DNA from: Arcobacter suis CECT 7833
GTDB taxonomy: Bacteria; Campylobacterota; Campylobacteria; Campylobacterales; Arcobacteraceae
Length of the DNA stretch: 64,000 nt
Direction of reading: 5' to 3'
NCBI RefSeq assembly: GCF_003544815.1
Contig: NZ_CP032100.1
Span: 496,001-560,000 of the forward strand
Part shown: piece after piece, positions 8,801 through 15,067 of the stretch
Layout: the number at the start of each line of letters is the position of its first letter
Numbering within the stretch: the first letter of the stretch is position 1
Position numbers and translations under genes: made by a program
Notes under the pieces: generated by a model
The model's database searches: none
What the model saw: the letters and a program-made list of their open reading frames with translations, nothing else
What the model was told of the DNA's origin: nothing

Positions 8801-9312
8801 GATTGAAGTATCTTAAATTTTTGAATTAGATATTCTATTTTTAGATTGTGAGCAAGATTCAAAGCACTGTTTCCTAAAAAGTCTTCATGAAGAAAATTTG
8901 CACCATTTTCAATTAAATAATTTATACTATTTAATTTATTATACAAAACAGCATAAATAATTGGTGTAGAGTTTATATCATCTATTTCATTTATATTCAC
9001 TCCACAATTTCTAAGACATTTTATAACTTTTACATTGTCTTTATAAACAGCATAATTAATAGCAGATAAATTAGGTGAAACCTCTGTACTTATATTAAAT
9101 TGCATCAATTTTTCTATTGCAACAATATTTCCTTTATTAATTGCCCAAAATAAAGCATTTCTTCCTCTAAAATCTTTTGTGTTTATGTCAATAACTTTAA
9201 GTGATAATATTTCAAATAAAGTATTCCACTTATCTTCATTTATTAAAGTAAAAAAGATTTTGTTTAAGAGTTGTTCATCTAGATTGTTATTTAAAAAGAT
9301 ATTATTAGACAT
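8794..9312 (-). CDS. Ankyrin-repeat protein, Fur-box controlled
   Basis: The 172-residue cytoplasmic protein is built of about four ankyrin repeats: DFRGRNALFWAINKGNIVAI, then SAINYAVYKDNVKVIKCLRN, then STPIIYAVLYNKLNSINYLI and a final NSALNLAHNLKIEYLI block. There is no signal peptide or membrane segment. Small bacterial ankyrin proteins usually act as protein-binding or inhibitor modules, some beside catalase or iron genes. AAAGGA lies six bases before the ATG, and a perfect Fur-type box lies 18 bp upstream, so it probably has its own iron-regulated promoter downstream of the small membrane-protein genes. Partner unknown. Confidence 0.8.
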   Translation of the reverse strand: MSNNIFLNNNLDEQLLNKIFFTLINEDKWNTLFEILSLKVIDINTKDFRGRNALFWAINKGNIVAIEKLMQFNISTEVSPNLSAINYAVYKDNVKVIKCLRNCGVNINEIDDINSTPIIYAVLYNKLNSINYLIENGANFLHEDFLGNSALNLAHNLKIEYLIQKFKILQSK

Positions 9313-9329
9313 CTTAATTCCTTTATATT

Positions 9330-9342
9330 GATAATCATTATC
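9330..9342. promoter_or_regulatory. Fur-type box upstream of ankyrin gene
   Basis: GATAATCATTATC, a perfect 6-1-6 palindrome, lies between the 73-codon membrane-protein gene and the ankyrin gene. Its position just before the ankyrin ribosome site suits an operator. Confidence 0.7.
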
Positions 9343-9374
9343 ATAATATAAAGAATCTTAAGTGAAGTTTAAAA

Positions 9375-9596
9375 TTAGTCTATTTGAGATTTTATTTCTT
9401 TAATTTTTTTAGATTTTTTTGGTTGATATAACATGTGATGCCAAAGTGCAAAACCACAAAATGCAACACCTGCAAGAACGTGAACTTTTTTAGCAACACC
9501 ATTTTTCATAAACATAGAAGTTACAACAGTGGCACCAAGTGTTGCTGTCATTCCAATTTTTGCAGCTTCTTTTTGAAGTTCTAAATCAATTTTCAT
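9375..9596 (-). CDS. Small two-helix membrane protein with intramembrane histidines
   Basis: The 73-residue protein has two hydrophobic helices (about 14-31 and 38-58) and a very basic C terminus (PKKSKKIKEIK). The second helix reads VHVLAGVAFCGFALWHHMLY, with His near its start and His-His near its end, a spacing reminiscent of small haem- or metal-binding helical hairpins such as DUF4405, though I do not recognise the family. It is translated by overlap with the 39-codon gene upstream (9586-9705), and both lie behind two Fur-type boxes. It is probably membrane-resident and part of the iron-compartment-like cluster. Confidence 0.72.
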   Translation of the reverse strand: MKIDLELQKEAAKIGMTATLGATVVTSMFMKNGVAKKVHVLAGVAFCGFALWHHMLYQPKKSKKIKEIKSQID

Positions 9597-9705
9597 CTCT
9601 TTCTTTCCTTTTTTTTCTTCGTTCCATTGTTTTCATAGTTTTATTTACAGTTTTCATAGTTAAAATTGCTGTTAATGCAGTTGCAAGTGGTAATAAAATA
9701 GGCAT
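9586..9705 (-). CDS. 39-residue membrane microprotein
   Basis: A short gene: ATG at 9705, TGA at 9586-9588, coding MPILLPLATALTAILTMKTV and then a strongly basic tail (T-M-E-R-R-K-K-R-K-E-R). AAAAGGA lies five bases before the ATG. Its last codons overlap the start of the 73-residue membrane protein by 11 bp, the coupling typical of a real operon. It has one hydrophobic helix of about 15 residues and no close family that I recognise. Two Fur-type boxes lie immediately upstream. The ribosome site, coupling and regulation make it more than a chance frame. Confidence 0.6.
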   Translation of the reverse strand: MPILLPLATALTAILTMKTVNKTMKTMERRKKRKERDEN

Positions 9706-9717
9706 AGTAATCCTTTT

Positions 9718-9775
9718 GATAATAATTATCATAATTCTATCAAAGAAATCTTAAATAAAACTGATAACTATTATC
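9718..9775. promoter_or_regulatory. Tandem Fur-type boxes upstream of the two small membrane-protein genes
   Basis: GATAATAATTATC (9718-9730, perfect 6-1-6) and GATAACTATTATC (9763-9775, one mismatch) flank the likely promoter of the minus-strand gene pair at 9586-9705 and 9375-9596. Two sites 45 bp apart suggest tight iron control. Confidence 0.68.
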
Positions 9776-9781
9776 ATATTA

Positions 9782-11893
9782 CTATTTTATATTAACACCT
9801 TTAATTGAATTAAACAATAATCCAATTGTTGTTCCATTATGTAAAACTGCTGTTACAATTGGAGAAAAAATTCCAAATGTAGCACCTGCTAAAATACAAG
9901 AGTTTATTCCAACTGTTGCATTAAAATTATTGTTAATTAAATTCATTGTTTTATTTGCATACTCTTTTGCTTCAACAACAGCCATAATATCATCTTTTAG
10001 TAAAGAAATATCAGCCGTTGCCTTTGCAATATCAGCACCTCTGCTCATTGAAATTCCAACATGAGCGGATATAAGAGCTGGTGCATCATTGATTCCATCA
10101 CCTACGAAAGCTACTTTTTTACCACTTTCCATAAGTTCTTTTACTATTTTTGCTTTATCTTGAGGTAAAAGTTCTGCTCTAACTTCATCTATTCCTAATT
10201 CATCAGCTATCATTTTTGCTTTTTGTTTTGTATCACCTGTTAACATTATGATATTTTTTACGCCTAATTTTTTTAGTTTTGAAATTGCTTCTTTTGAATT
10301 GTGTCTTAACTCATCAGCTAAAGTAATAGTTCCTAGAAGCTTTCCGTTATAACCTATATAAAGTAAAGTTCTTCCATCTCTTAACGAATTTTCAATTTTA
10401 TCTTTGTGTTCAGTAAAATCAATTTTTTCATCATCTTCTAAAAAGTGTCGACTTCCAATAATTACAGATTTTCCTTTTACTTCTGTTTTTACTCCATGAG
10501 CTACGATAAATTCAACTTCTTCATGGTGCATGTGAACAAAACCTCTTTGTTTTGCTGCTTTTACAACAGCTTCTGCAACAGGATGAAAATAGTGTTCTTC
10601 TGTTGATGCAGTAAGATTTAAAAGTTTATCTTCACTCCATTTATCATCATAAGATTCTACACAAATTACTTCTAATTCTCCAGCTGTTAAAGTTCCTGTT
10701 TTATCAAAAACAAAAGTATCAGCATTACTTAAAGCTTCAATTGATTTTGCACCTTTTATCATAATTCCATTATGACCAGCTTTTGAAATAGTAGATTTAA
10801 AAGCAACAGGAGTTGCAAGTTTTAAAGCACAAGAATAATCAGCTTGTAAAATAGAAGCTACCCTTTCAAAATCTTTTGCAAAAATATATGAAACTGTTGC
10901 CAATCCAAGAGTTACTGGAACTAATTTATTTGCTAGTTTATTGGCTTTTAACTGAACTGATGATTTCTCATTTAAAGAATTTTCAATATAATGTTTTATT
11001 CTTTGAGTTGCTGTGTTGGCTCCAACATGCTCAGCCCAAATTCTAAATCTTCCTTCTTCAACAATAGTTCCAGAAATAACCCTATCACCTCTATATTTTA
11101 TTATAGGTTCAGCCTCTCCTGTCATTGAAACTTGATTTACGCTTCCAGTTCCTTCAACTATATGTCCATCCACAGGAATCGTATTTCCAATTCCAACTAC
11201 TACAATATCTCCAATTTCAATATCATTACTTTTTACTAAAATTTCAGTGATTTTTCCATCAATTTTTTTCTCAATCCAAGCTTCTTCAACATTTGGTTTT
11301 GATAACTCTTTTAATAAATCATCACTTTTATGAACAGTTGTTTCTTCAATATATTCACCAAGTTCAAGCATTGCATTTGTAGAGTTTGCAGCTAAATAAT
11401 CTTTTCTATAAATAGAAATAGCAACAGCTGCACTTTCTAAAACTTTTGAAGTTAATCCTTCTTTTAATAACTCTTTTGAACCCTCAATTAATAAGGGAAT
11501 TGATGCACCAGTTGTAATTCCTGCTTTTAATAGATCATTTGTTACAAATCTTTCAGCAATTAAAGCACTAGTTGCTCTTACTATTCCATTTATTGATGGT
11601 TCTTCACTACCAACACAAGATATACAAACAGCAGCTACTTCATCTTCGCAAGATTTTAATAACTCTTCAATAGTAAGTTTATTTAAAATCTCTTCTATTT
11701 TTTCACTTATATCTTTGTGTAATTCAAAAATAATACTAAAAGCTTTTTTATTTATTCGTACATTTTTTATATCTTTTATTTTTTCAAAATAGTTTTTTAA
11801 GATATTTTCATCTATAAACTCATCTTTTAATAAAAAATATTTATATCTAAATCTTAAATTAGTTTGATGTACTTTAATAAATTTGTTATTCAT
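9782..11893 (-). CDS. P1B-type metal ATPase without CPx motif (FezB/P1B-6-like candidate)
   Basis: A heavy-metal-type P-ATPase of 703 residues. Diagnostic parts are the actuator TGE (258-260), phosphorylation loop DKTGT (Asp397), the P1B-specific His437-Pro438, TGDT near 552-555 and GDGINDA (598-604). The membrane metal site normally reading C-P-C/H is D-Y-S-C-A-L-K here (Ser354, Cys355), and the helices before the actuator domain are unusually polar. Residues 1-80 form a degenerate HMA-like domain without C-x-x-C, beginning with an Arg/aromatic stretch, LRFRYKYF. It is the last gene of a six-gene operon with an HMA-like protein, a ferritin-like protein and small membrane proteins, an arrangement recalling ferrosome (fez) operons whose FezB is a P1B-6 ATPase. 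The P1B class is clear; the iron role is inferred. Confidence 0.85.
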   Translation of the reverse strand: MNNKFIKVHQTNLRFRYKYFLLKDEFIDENILKNYFEKIKDIKNVRINKKAFSIIFELHKDISEKIEEILNKLTIEELLKSCEDEVAAVCISCVGSEEPSINGIVRATSALIAERFVTNDLLKAGITTGASIPLLIEGSKELLKEGLTSKVLESAAVAISIYRKDYLAANSTNAMLELGEYIEETTVHKSDDLLKELSKPNVEEAWIEKKIDGKITEILVKSNDIEIGDIVVVGIGNTIPVDGHIVEGTGSVNQVSMTGEAEPIIKYRGDRVISGTIVEEGRFRIWAEHVGANTATQRIKHYIENSLNEKSSVQLKANKLANKLVPVTLGLATVSYIFAKDFERVASILQADYSCALKLATPVAFKSTISKAGHNGIMIKGAKSIEALSNADTFVFDKTGTLTAGELEVICVESYDDKWSEDKLLNLTASTEEHYFHPVAEAVVKAAKQRGFVHMHHEEVEFIVAHGVKTEVKGKSVIIGSRHFLEDDEKIDFTEHKDKIENSLRDGRTLLYIGYNGKLLGTITLADELRHNSKEAISKLKKLGVKNIIMLTGDTKQKAKMIADELGIDEVRAELLPQDKAKIVKELMESGKKVAFVGDGINDAPALISAHVGISMSRGADIAKATADISLLKDDIMAVVEAKEYANKTMNLINNNFNATVGINSCILAGATFGIFSPIVTAVLHNGTTIGLLFNSIKGVNIK

Positions 11894-11898
11894 AATTT

Positions 11899-12249
11899 CT
11901 ATTCTTGATTAGCTTGCATTTGAGCTTTTGCATCTTCATATCTCTCTTTTAGCTCTTCAATTCCAGCACTAAAAAGTTCACTTCCTTTTCCAAAAGCTTT
12001 AAAAAGTCCTTCTTGAGCATTTTTGTTTGTAAGAAAATATGTTAATGCAGCGCCTAGTAATGCACCTTTTATGAAATCTCCATTACTAAAAGTACTTTGA
12101 GGAGTATTTACTTGTTGAGGATTTTGTAAAGGATTAAAGTTTTGATTAATATAAGGATTTTGGTTTATATTAACACCATTTTGAAGATTTTTAGGTCTAC
12201 TATTTTCAATATTTATATCATATTGATTTGTTTGATTTGATTTATTCAT
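11899..12249 (-). CDS. Asn/Gln/Pro-rich single-pass membrane protein (YtxH-like) of the iron cluster
   Basis: The 116-residue protein has a low-complexity, disordered N-terminal half rich in Asn, Gln and Pro (about 1-55), one glycine-rich membrane helix (FIKGALLGAALTYFL) and a charged amphipathic helix (GIEELKERYEDAKAQMQ). The start at 12249 is preferred because GAGGA precedes it; an in-frame ATG ten codons upstream lies deep inside the previous gene. It overlaps the stop of that gene by 8 bp and ends six bases before the ATPase gene. Such small glycine-zipper proteins are typical of organelle-shaping operons, which is an analogy only. Confidence 0.7.
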   Translation of the reverse strand: MNKSNQTNQYDINIENSRPKNLQNGVNINQNPYINQNFNPLQNPQQVNTPQSTFSNGDFIKGALLGAALTYFLTNKNAQEGLFKAFGKGSELFSAGIEELKERYEDAKAQMQANQE

Positions 12250-12604
12250 AATCAATTTCCTCAACAGGACAATTTTCATTTGTTAAATATTTTTGATCAA
12301 GTTTTTCTTCAATCACTTCAATTGCATAAATTCCCATCATCCCTATGCTAGCAGCTGTCAAAGCTTTGAATAATCCACCTTTTTGGCCTAAATAATTTGC
12401 AGTTGCGATTGCACTCCCAGTTGCGATTGCACCTTGAGAAGTTCTTTTAATAGTGTCTTTTATTGCATCTTTTTTTGTAATTTGTTTACTTTGAGCTTTT
12501 TTATAGTTTAATGCACCACTTACAACGGCACTTGCAATTGCTCCACTTATTACATGTCCTAAAACATTTCTTGGAGCTCCTGTATCAATAACTATTTCTT
12601 TCAT
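12242..12604 (-). CDS. Small glycine-zipper membrane protein of the iron cluster
   Basis: The 120-residue protein has two or three short hydrophobic, alanine/glycine-rich helices: GHVISGAIASAVVSGALNY (about 16-34), GAIATGSAIATANYLG (about 58-73) and ALTAASIGMMGIYAIEVI (about 81-98). A lysine-rich loop lies between the first two. It ends in an acidic tail with one Cys-Pro. The spaced small residues suggest helix packing or oligomerisation in a membrane. The ATG overlaps the upstream stop (ATGA). I do not recognise a named family; it superficially resembles short magnetosome or ferrosome membrane proteins. Confidence 0.7.
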   Translation of the reverse strand: MKEIVIDTGAPRNVLGHVISGAIASAVVSGALNYKKAQSKQITKKDAIKDTIKRTSQGAIATGSAIATANYLGQKGGLFKALTAASIGMMGIYAIEVIEEKLDQKYLTNENCPVEEIDYE

Positions 12605-12834
12605 TCTTCTTCCTTATTTTTTAACTCAACTTTTTCTTCTGAAGATTTCTTCATAGGACAAATAGAACCTTTTAATTCATCTAAATTTTCTTTTGTTTTT
12701 TCTAAAGTAGTATTTGCAAAATCTTTTGATTTTTCAAATAGTTTTGAAGTTTTTTCTTTTAAATTATCTCTATTTTTAAAAGCAATAACAGCACCAGCAC
12801 CAACAGCCAATCCTAATATAAATGGTAAAGCCAT
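12601..12834 (-). CDS. Small YtxH-like membrane protein
   Basis: The 77-residue protein has an N-terminal glycine-rich membrane helix (FILGLAVGAGAVIAFKNR), a long Lys/Glu amphipathic helix, and a Cys-Pro-Met motif near residue 58 (GSICPMKK) before an acidic tail. The YtxH-type pattern of one glycine helix plus coiled coil is common in stress and envelope proteins. AGGAG lies just before the ATG and overlaps the end of the upstream ferritin-like gene. Third gene of the operon; function unknown. Confidence 0.7.
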   Translation of the reverse strand: MALPFILGLAVGAGAVIAFKNRDNLKEKTSKLFEKSKDFANTTLEKTKENLDELKGSICPMKKSSEEKVELKNKEEE

Positions 12835-12837
12835 TTT

Positions 12838-13521
12838 TTACTCCTCTTCTTTAATATTTTTTTTTGAAAGGTAATTATTTAAAAGAGCAATTGTTGCAGC
12901 TCCTAAAACAGCTCCACTAACCATAGATAAGTTTAATTTAGAAAAAATAGTTGAAATCGAACTTTCATCAATATTTCCACTCATAATATCATCTAAAATA
13001 ACTTGGTAATCTCCTAGTTTTTCCATAATATTTTCTGCATTAATATTTGTTGTATTTCCATTAGTATAATGATTTAATACACAATTTCTAAATGCTGGTA
13101 AATGATTATTAAATGAAGCTGCTTGAAGTCTATAAAGAGTATCTTTTATGTCATTTTCAATAGCAAAGCCAAGTAGATTATTGTACATTGCAATATTATC
13201 TATCTCACTAGCAACTCCCATTTCACAACACTCGATTAAAGTATTCGGGATTTCTATTTTTGAAGCCCAATTATTTATTGGAACTTCAACACCATATTTT
13301 TCCATCAATTTTATAAGTGCAGCATAATGAACAGCTTCTGCTTCTTTTATATTTACAAAAGGTTGAACTAACCCAAACTTTTCAATTATTTTTGTGTAAG
13401 TTTCATAGGCTTTAAATTCATCATAAACGGCAATTCTTAAAATTTGAGAAGTTATGGGAACTTGACTATTTATATCTACTCTTGTTGATATTAATAGTGC
13501 TTCATCAATATTTGTTTCCAA
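12838..13521 (-). CDS. Membrane-anchored DUF2202 ferritin-like protein
   Basis: Residues 20-150 match a ferritin-like four-helix bundle of the DUF2202 type: D-E-F near 34-36, EAEAVHY with an E-x-x-H pair (Glu62, His65), Glu106 in the third helix and His140 in F-N-N-H-L-P-A-F. These would form a di-iron site. A linker is followed by a C-terminal membrane helix (about 198-216, SMVSGAVLGAATIALLNNYL) and a basic/acidic tail, so the bundle would be tethered to a membrane, which is unusual for soluble iron oxidases. The start is TTG with a strong AAAGGAGG site. Second gene of the operon, beside an HMA-like protein and a P1B-ATPase. Confidence 0.8.
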   Translation of the reverse strand: METNIDEALLISTRVDINSQVPITSQILRIAVYDEFKAYETYTKIIEKFGLVQPFVNIKEAEAVHYAALIKLMEKYGVEVPINNWASKIEIPNTLIECCEMGVASEIDNIAMYNNLLGFAIENDIKDTLYRLQAASFNNHLPAFRNCVLNHYTNGNTTNINAENIMEKLGDYQVILDDIMSGNIDESSISTIFSKLNLSMVSGAVLGAATIALLNNYLSKKNIKEEE

Positions 13522-13836
13522 TTAAATAACCTCCTTTGCAAGTTCATTTATTAATATAGATAACTCATCTACATTTTCATTTTTAACTAAATCTTCCCAA
13601 TGTTTTGGTTTAAATATAGTTGGTTCATAAATAATCGTAACAGAAGCAATAATTTTATTTATTTTAATACTAATTATTCCATCTATTTTATTTGGTAAAT
13701 TTTCAATATCACTGATAGTTATATTTCCACCTGAATCTTTTATTTTTGGATTTACTCGAACCCTTAATCTTCCAGGTGTGTGGGCAATAATTGAAAAAAA
13801 ACTAGCAATTTTAATAATATCTTGTGTACAAATCAA
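13522..13836 (-). CDS. HMA-like (HMA2) domain protein with Arg-rich motif, first gene of iron-cluster operon
   Basis: A 104-residue protein. After a short hydrophobic start comes H-T-P-G-R-L-R-V-R-V (19-28), an Arg-rich strand like that in HMA2-type proteins associated with P1B-6 ATPases. A beta-alpha-beta-beta fold follows (GIISIKINKIIASVTIIYEP) that lacks the C-x-x-C metal site of copper chaperones. The start is TTG at 13836 with AGGA five bases upstream; no ATG is available in a good context. It heads the operon running to the ATPase and lies just behind a -10 box, a Fur-type site and a 20-bp palindrome. Confidence 0.75.
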   Translation of the reverse strand: MICTQDIIKIASFFSIIAHTPGRLRVRVNPKIKDSGGNITISDIENLPNKIDGIISIKINKIIASVTIIYEPTIFKPKHWEDLVKNENVDELSILINELAKEVI

Positions 13837-13866
13837 AATAATCCTTTCATTATTAGCATTCTTTCT

Positions 13867-13911
13867 TAGTTAGACTTAAGTTAAACTTATTATAAATTAA
13901 AAATCATTATC
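13867..13911 (-). promoter_or_regulatory. Promoter of the iron-cluster operon with Fur-type site and 20-bp palindrome
   Basis: On the minus strand, TATAAT (13894-13889) is a good -10. Just upstream, GATAATGATTTTT (13911-13899) matches the Fur 6-1-6 pattern at 11 of 12 scored positions or nearly so. Just downstream, a 20-bp imperfect palindrome centred on CTTAAG (13868-13887, 16 of 20 symmetric) covers the expected transcription start, like an operator. Confidence 0.55.
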
Positions 13912-14368
13912 ACTTTTTGTTTTGACAAGGTTCACAAACTCCATAAATAGTCATAACATGTTCTTTTAAAATAAAATTATTCTTTTCTGCAACTTTAATT
14001 TGATTTAATTCTATTAAATCATCTGAAAACTCAACGATAATACCACATGAAGTACAAATTAGATGATCATGATGTTCAGTAATGTTTAGTTCATATCTAA
14101 CAACTCCATCTCCAATATCTAATTGATTTACTAATTTCATATCATGTAGAAACTTCATAGCACGATAAACTGTTGCTATTCCTATAGATACATTATAGTT
14201 TTTTTTGATTTTATTTGAAATCTCTTCTGCGGTTAAATGTTCTTTTGAAAAATATAAAATTTTTAATATATAATCTTTTTGAATTGAATTTTTCAAACCT
14301 ATTTTTGATACATTATTTTTAAAGTTTTTTAAAAAAATGTCAAATGATATTTCTTGATTGTTTTCCAT
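13910..14368 (-). CDS. fur: Fur-family metalloregulator
   Basis: A 152-residue winged-helix repressor. It has the recognition-helix block SIGIATVYRAMKFL, the metal-site run HHDHLICTSCG (His90s and a C-x-x-C) and a second C-x-x-C (CEPCQ) at the C terminus that binds structural zinc. This is the Fur rather than Zur or PerR pattern as far as eye comparison allows. It is co-transcribed with a 47-codon gene through a TAATG overlap and lies directly upstream of the iron-cluster operon, so it probably controls that operon and the other boxes in the window. Whether it is the global Fur or a local paralogue cannot be decided here. Confidence 0.88.
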   Translation of the reverse strand: MENNQEISFDIFLKNFKNNVSKIGLKNSIQKDYILKILYFSKEHLTAEEISNKIKKNYNVSIGIATVYRAMKFLHDMKLVNQLDIGDGVVRYELNITEHHDHLICTSCGIIVEFSDDLIELNQIKVAEKNNFILKEHVMTIYGVCEPCQNKK

Positions 14369-14511
14369 TAGTTAAAGCCTTTTATAATGATGAATATAAT
14401 ACTTAAAGAGAGTGTAAAACCATATAGTTTCCATAGATTCTTATGTATTTTAACATTTTTTTTGTATAACTGTGAATTTGTAATGTCTATTTGATTAAAT
14501 AATTCTTTCAA
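14368..14511 (-). CDS. 47-residue membrane microprotein coupled to fur
   Basis: A short gene: TTG at 14511 with AAAAGGAG five bases upstream, stop TAA overlapping the fur ATG (TAATG). The product begins MKELFNQIDITNSQLYKKNV and ends with one hydrophobic helix (LYGFTLSLSIIFIIIKGF). No family is recognised. The ribosome site, coupling and membrane helix argue that it is translated; it may simply lead ribosomes into fur or act as a membrane sensor partner. Confidence 0.6.
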   Translation of the reverse strand: MKELFNQIDITNSQLYKKNVKIHKNLWKLYGFTLSLSIIFIIIKGFN

Positions 14512-14538
14512 AATAGCTCCTTTTCATAAAAGTAAATC

Positions 14539-14621
14539 TTATCATTAGTTATCTTAAAGAATATTGATTGTAATTATCATTTTAAATCTAAATTAAGTAA
14601 TTTACATCTATAATCAAAAAA
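14539..14621. promoter_or_regulatory. Divergent promoter region of fur operon and the 14639 gene
   Basis: GATTGTAATTATC (14566-14578) matches the Fur pattern at 10 of 12 scored bases, and CTTATCATTAGTTATCTT (14539-14556) contains further Fur-like half sites on the fur side. TATAAT (14609-14614) is a good -10 for the plus-strand gene at 14639. Autoregulation by iron is likely. Confidence 0.45.
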
Positions 14622-14638
14622 AATTAAAAAGGATCTTT

Positions 14639-15040
14639 ATGTTAAATGTTACACTTTTAACATCTGTTGCAAAAAGTGCTTTAGTTGGGGCTGTTGCTAC
14701 AAAATTGGTTGATACCTTAATATCTTCAAAAATAAACAATAAAATAGAACAAAATAAATGGCTTAGAAATACGAAGTTAGAGTTATTTTCAAAATTTACA
14801 GAAGATATATTATCTATTGATACTTTAAATATTGAAATTCAACTAAGAGAAATTAAAAAAACATCAGCAAAAATAATATTACTCGTAAACGATAGAAAAG
14901 TAAATGATAAAATTGAGAATTATATAAATGCGTTGATAAAATTTAATGAAAATGAACGAATTGAAAAAAATGCATTAAGTTTAGTAAATAAAGATATGAT
15001 CTCTTTTTTAAGTAGAAATATAAAATTAAATGGAAATTAA
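14639..15040 (+). CDS. Hypothetical single-pass membrane protein next to fur
   Basis: The 133-residue protein has one Ala/Val-rich membrane helix near the N terminus (SVAKSALVGAVATKLVDTLI, about 9-28) followed by a helical, charged cytoplasmic region. AAAAAGGA precedes the ATG and TATAAT lies 25 bases upstream. I do not recognise the family. Divergence from the fur operon across Fur-like half sites and the glycine/alanine helix suggest that it belongs with the iron-compartment-like cluster rather than with fumC, which follows 27 bp later. Confidence 0.6.
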   Translation: MLNVTLLTSVAKSALVGAVATKLVDTLISSKINNKIEQNKWLRNTKLELFSKFTEDILSIDTLNIEIQLREIKKTSAKIILLVNDRKVNDKIENYINALIKFNENERIEKNALSLVNKDMISFLSRNIKLNGN

Positions 15041-15067
15041 AATAATCTATCAAAAATAGGAATAAAA

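Noticed and set aside
9539-9754. Hydrophobic plus-strand frame of 71 codons
   Set aside because: It is the complement of the 39- and 73-codon minus-strand genes and of the Fur-type boxes; it has no ribosome site and consists of low-complexity Leu/Ile/Phe.
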